Assembly (NCBI RefSeq): GCF_000003815.2
Contig: NC_049983.1
Coordinates: forward strand, 12,100,283-12,164,282
Direction: 5' to 3'
DNA: 64,000 nt
Source of the DNA: Branchiostoma floridae
Lineage: Eukaryota > Chordata > Leptocardii > Amphioxiformes > Branchiostomatidae
Below the pieces are notes generated by a model, which did not search any database, was not told the origin of the DNA, and saw nothing but the letters and a program-made list of their open reading frames with translations. Shown one piece after another: positions 60,401-64,000 of the stretch. The translations under genes were made by a program, and so were the position numbers. Positions within the stretch are counted from its first letter, which is position 1. Every line of letters begins with the position of its first letter.

Positions 60401-60600
60401 GGCAAATTTACATGTATATTGTCAATTTTTCTGGATCCATTTTTCAATTTGGCAGCATGTTTGGTATACTTGGTATACAAGAACGGTGTACGCATTCAGG
60501 AATTATTCGAAGTGCAAGTCCGTCTGCTTCCCATTCACTTCATCCACATGACTAGTCTGTTCATTTCACTCTTTAATCATATGTGGATGCCCTGTACATA
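57435..60600 (-). other. Probable 3' UTR of the WNK gene
   Basis: Noncoding, AT-rich DNA after the TAG stop with no domain-bearing frame on either strand. Long 3' UTRs are usual for WNK transcripts in animals, but the end point here is only inferred from the polyadenylation hexamer. Confidence 0.45.
57454..57459 (-). terminator. Candidate polyadenylation signal of the WNK gene
   Basis: On the - strand AATAAA is followed, after about 30 bases, by a GT-rich stretch (TTGTTTTGTTGTTTGCTTGG), as expected for a downstream element. It would give a 3' UTR of about 3.1 kb. No better hexamer was found between here and the stop codon at 60601. Confidence 0.45.
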
Positions 60601-63600
60601 CTATCTCTGCGAGGTTGGCGGATTGCTGGTGCCTTTCTGCAGATGGCCGTAGGGCGCCTGTTGGGGCTGCTGCGCCTGTTGGTAGGCCTGCTGGGGTAGG
60701 CTTGCCGATGGTGGAACCGTTCCCCAGCCTTGCTGCTGCGGGATGTACACAGCCTGTGACGTGGGGAAGGTCTGCTGATTGTACTGGGTGAAGTCTGCGT
60801 GCATGGCCCCGGGGAACGTCTGCTGGTTGATCTGGGAGAAGTCGGCGAAGCCCTGCTGCTGCAGGATCTGCTGCTGGTGGGCCAGCATCTGCTGGTGAGC
60901 TGCCAGCATCTGTGGTGGCGGCATCGCGTACTGGGGAATGTTACCACTCGACAGCTGCCTCTGAGCGGGTGGGTCGCCCTCCGACTTCCGTCCCAACTTG
61001 GGCGTGCTCGACGGCGTACTGCCCGACGATGACCCAGAATGCAGCACGGGCTGCACGGCTGGCGCGGCTTGCTGCACGGCAAAGCTACTCTCCATCTCCT
61101 GGCGGATCTGAGCCTCCCGTATGGCATTAAGGCTGAGCTTTTCTGTCACAGTAGGGGCTCCCTTCTTCTTCTCCCAGTCCACCAGGTCAGCATACTTACT
61201 CAACAGGTCATCTGTAAGCTTCTTGCCTTCCTGCCCTTGCTGAGCCTGCACATCAACTTGACTGGACACAGTGCTCATGATGGACTCTGTGGACTTGGAT
61301 CCTGCCATTCTGGGCTGCTGCATAATGGTCGGGGTTGGTGGTCCACTCTGGGTCTCCTGTGGCGGCGCCCCCGGCTCCTGTGAAGCAGCTGTCTGCACCT
61401 GTTGCTGCATCTGCTGCACCTGGGCCTGCTGTTGCAGCTGTTGCACCTGGGCCTGGTTCAGCTGCTGCATCTGACCCTGCTGCAACTGCTGCACCTGAGG
61501 ATGTGGGCACATCAACTTGTCAGTAAGGCAGCTCAAACGACCTGTTCATGCTTATCCTTACAAATAAAAATTCACAGGAACAGAGACATTAACTGCTGGA
61601 ATAGCCAGAACAGAGACATTAACTGCTGGAATAGCCAGCTGCTCAACAGAAACTAAAGTAGTGTGACAGATAAGATTATGCTAGGTTTATGTGTGGATAC
61701 CAAATGTTAGTAAAATAGACCAGTGAAGACGAGAGTTAGGTCAACAAGAGTGGGACATGTAGACATACAGTCTACTTTTCAACAGCTTAATTCTGCATTT
61801 GAACTTGACGAGGAATGAATGGCTACTGTTGCGGTGAGTAACACAAAATACAATGGCTTGAATTTCATGAAATGTACTTCAGACCTTAAAGTCATCCAGA
61901 GTATAGTAGCTAAACCAGCGACTTGAAGGGGATCCAAAGCTATACTCTGCAGAGTAGCCAAGTAACTGATGGCAAAACAATAGAAAAGGCATGAAATCAA
62001 ATAGAAAAGCTGGAGGGAAGAATATAAGCATTTATCACAGTTGCTTGTCAATTTTGGTTGCCTAAACTGATGAATATCAACCATTGGCATTACCATTGAG
62101 AACTTTTGAGGAGTTGGCATAAAAGAATACAAAGAACCAAAAATTGGTTTCAAATTGTATGCTAAATGTAGTCCAAACGTCCTGTTTCATGTAAGTGGTT
62201 GTGAGCACTTATGATACAGTCATGCAGTAGAAGTATTGAAGACATGCTTTTGTCCATAAGAAATCCTGACTAGACTGCATGGAAGAGCGAACAAAAGTGA
62301 TGAAGACATAGAAGGATATACAGAAGATGCAGATGCCATCAACAGGATGTCTGTGGTCAAACTATCATGTCAACTTGCAATAACTAACTCTTATCGAGTA
62401 CTAATGGTAGAAATATTTCAGGTAAAAGGTTTATACTTTACAAGACAAATGGTTTCATAATAGCCTGGGAGCCATCCCTGTTGAGCTGAATAATCAATAC
62501 ATTTGCACCAGCTCCAAAACAACAACAACACAGGAGCTGATCAACCCAAGAGGGATGGACCCAGGCTAATCAGGGCTGTCAGACTGACCTGTGGGTTGGG
62601 GATACGTGGCACCGAGCTGGACCGCTGGTGAGGCCGCGCTGGTCTTTTCTTCTGGATCAACAGCCTTTCCACTTCCTGTTTCTGTCGCATTTGCACCTCA
62701 GCTAACTCCTGTTTGTGCCTAAAGAAGCCAAAATACTACTGTCAGGATTTATCGGCTGAGCGCACATTTCAGGAAGGGTTTCCTCCTGCAGCCAATGTTC
62801 ACTCAAAAGTTACTCTCCTTACAACAGGGTCAATACTTGCAACAAAGCTACCTTGTACAATTTAAATGAAAAAATCTACTGCAAAAAACTGAATAAGATG
62901 CTTCCTCTTCCTCACACACTCACTCATAGCTCAATGTTAGGAATGCTGAATCTTTTGTGAATGTCAAAATGTGGTCAGCAAACATTTGCCTTATGGCTTA
63001 ATACCTAATTACAAAGGGTGTGTATAATATACATTATGCATCTAGAACCTTTATTCCAATTTCATACTTACTTCTCTAATAGTAGTTTCATCTCCTCATC
63101 ATTCAAACCCTCTCCACTTGAAGACAGGTTGTTTTCATCAAGCACAGGCGATGTCGCTGCACCCATAGGGACTGACTCCACTCGAAATCTACCGTTTTGT
63201 TGAGAACTGACTCCACTGGGCTCCTGCGATGCTTGAGATGAAGGCACTCTTCTCTGTGGACCACAAAATACACGGAGTGTACTGTACTGTACTGTAGTGC
63301 ATGAGACAAAGTCTACCAACAAGACTAAGTACCACCCTTCTAAGTATAATCTATAGAAGTAGCTGTGTAAAACTTAAACGAGTGGTCAATCAAACAGGTA
63401 TAATAAAACATACAGATCACTTACCAACTGGTCAATGGGTGGGGGCTTCTTGAACACGTCATCATCTGAAGGCATCTTCTCAGCAGCATTGTTGTCTGAA
63501 GCAGCAGCAGCAGCGGCTTGTTGTCCAGTGAGATCGTCCCTCTCTGAGTCTACTGGTCCCCCTGACTGAGTGTCCTGCTGGCCCCAAATGTCCCCATTTT

Positions 63601-64000
63601 TAGCAGCAACAGACACTTTGTCCTGGATGGTGGATATCAAGAATCTTCCCTGTTTAGTTTCATCTTGTCCAGCAGCAGGAGCCTGTGTTTGGGACGGTTC
63701 CACAGCCTCTTGTCCCTCTACTTTCTGTACTGTTTGGTTGACCAGCTGCTGCACAATGCCTTCCACTTGCTGCTCTTCCGTAGTTACAGGCATGTCCTCC
63801 ATCTTTGCTTCAGGCCCAAGCTCTGCACTTGGTGACACCAGGAACCTTCCTACCTTGCCATTGGAACCAGAACTGGGCGTCAGTTGTGAGACAGCTGGAA
63901 TCGGCCCCATACTTGGAGGCATACTACCTGGGATCTGCATGGGCGCTTGTCCTGAAGCAGGACCAGTGAGATACTGAGATTGAATAGGCAGAGAAGTTGC
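60601..64000 (-). CDS. WNK: WNK serine/threonine kinase, C-terminal part (5' end outside window)
   Basis: With-no-lysine kinases sense chloride and osmotic stress and phosphorylate SPAK/OSR1, which control cation-chloride cotransporters. Four exons are visible in transcript order: 64000-63425 (open to the window edge), 63253-63072, 62718-62589 and 61494-60601. Splice phases are consistent and the stop is TAG at 60601-60603. Evidence: three docking motifs GRFLV, GRFLI and GRFRV (63836-63850, 63635-63649, 63179-63193); an acidic-to-helical stretch EEMKLLLEKHKQELAEVQMR resembling the WNK coiled coil; a QQLQ-rich segment; and KLTDDLLSKYADLV, similar to the TDDLHKLVD block near the end of human WNK1. 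The kinase domain is not in the window, so activity cannot be judged. A small exon between 61494 and 62589 cannot be excluded. Confidence 0.82.
61579..61638. repeat. Perfect 30-bp tandem duplication in a WNK intron
   Basis: AACAGAGACATTAACTGCTG plus ten more bases occurs twice back to back (61579-61608 and 61609-61638) without differences. It lies about 85 bp upstream, in transcript sense, of the last WNK exon and does not touch the splice site. Confidence 0.9.
63179..63850 (-). other. WNK: Three RFx[V/I] SPAK/OSR1 docking motifs
   Basis: GRFLVSP, GRFLIST and GRFRVES are spread over two exons. RFx[V/I] peptides bind the conserved C-terminal domain of SPAK/OSR1 kinases, and WNK C-termini usually carry several. 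The first two share a GRFL[VI]S pattern, the third GRFRVE, suggesting duplication and drift of one ancestral block. Confidence 0.8.

Noticed and set aside
60573-61127. 184-codon R/S/P-rich ORF on the - strand and several + strand ORFs
   Set aside because: They are alternative frames of the last WNK exon. The Q-rich frame is the one in phase with upstream WNK exons.

Overview
This window is nuclear DNA from an intron-rich animal. Genes are split by GT-AG introns, the spacers are AT-rich, and the accessory DNA consists of eukaryotic transposons, SINEs and satellites. The gene set (a WNK kinase, the ciliary protein CCDC66, a PLEKHG5/7-type RhoGEF and an intronless TRIM-NHL protein) points to an invertebrate deuterostome. 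A lancelet (Branchiostoma-like) genome is my best guess; this is inference, not proof.

Layout. Positions 1-8.5 kb hold no gene I can recognise. 9.27-26.8 kb (+ strand) is a complete RhoGEF gene of 21 coding exons whose splice phases all agree (1149 codons plus stop). It reads from a short helical N-terminal region through a long disordered segment to a DH-PH module at the C-terminus. Immediately downstream, tail to tail, lies a complete CCDC66 gene on the - strand (41,586 to 27,498; 21 coding exons, 1133 codons plus stop). Its introns host a 5S-rRNA-derived SINE and two elements with terminal inverted repeats.

From 41.7 to 50.6 kb is an accessory block bounded by two large inverted arms. Each arm has a promoter-like terminal domain of about 320-350 bp followed by a 51-bp tandem array. 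The block also holds a 333-bp MITE inserted in one array with a TTA target duplication, a 146-bp-period satellite, a decayed Penelope-like GIY-YIG fragment and a decayed non-LTR retrotransposon 3' end. The left arm ends only about 157 bp from the CCDC66 start codon, so the CCDC66 promoter probably overlaps it.

At 52.73-54.74 kb (+) is a single-exon TRIM-NHL gene followed by a tandem copy of its own last NHL strand. At 57.4-64 kb (-) is the 3' end of a WNK kinase gene that continues beyond the window. What is visible is the C-terminal regulatory part, with three RFx[V/I] motifs that dock SPAK/OSR1, a coiled coil and a glutamine-rich tail; the kinase domain lies outside.

The genes share no obvious pathway. 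They are ordinary metazoan neighbours separated by mobile DNA. Exon models were built by hand from splice sites, phase and remembered family sequence; no database search was possible.
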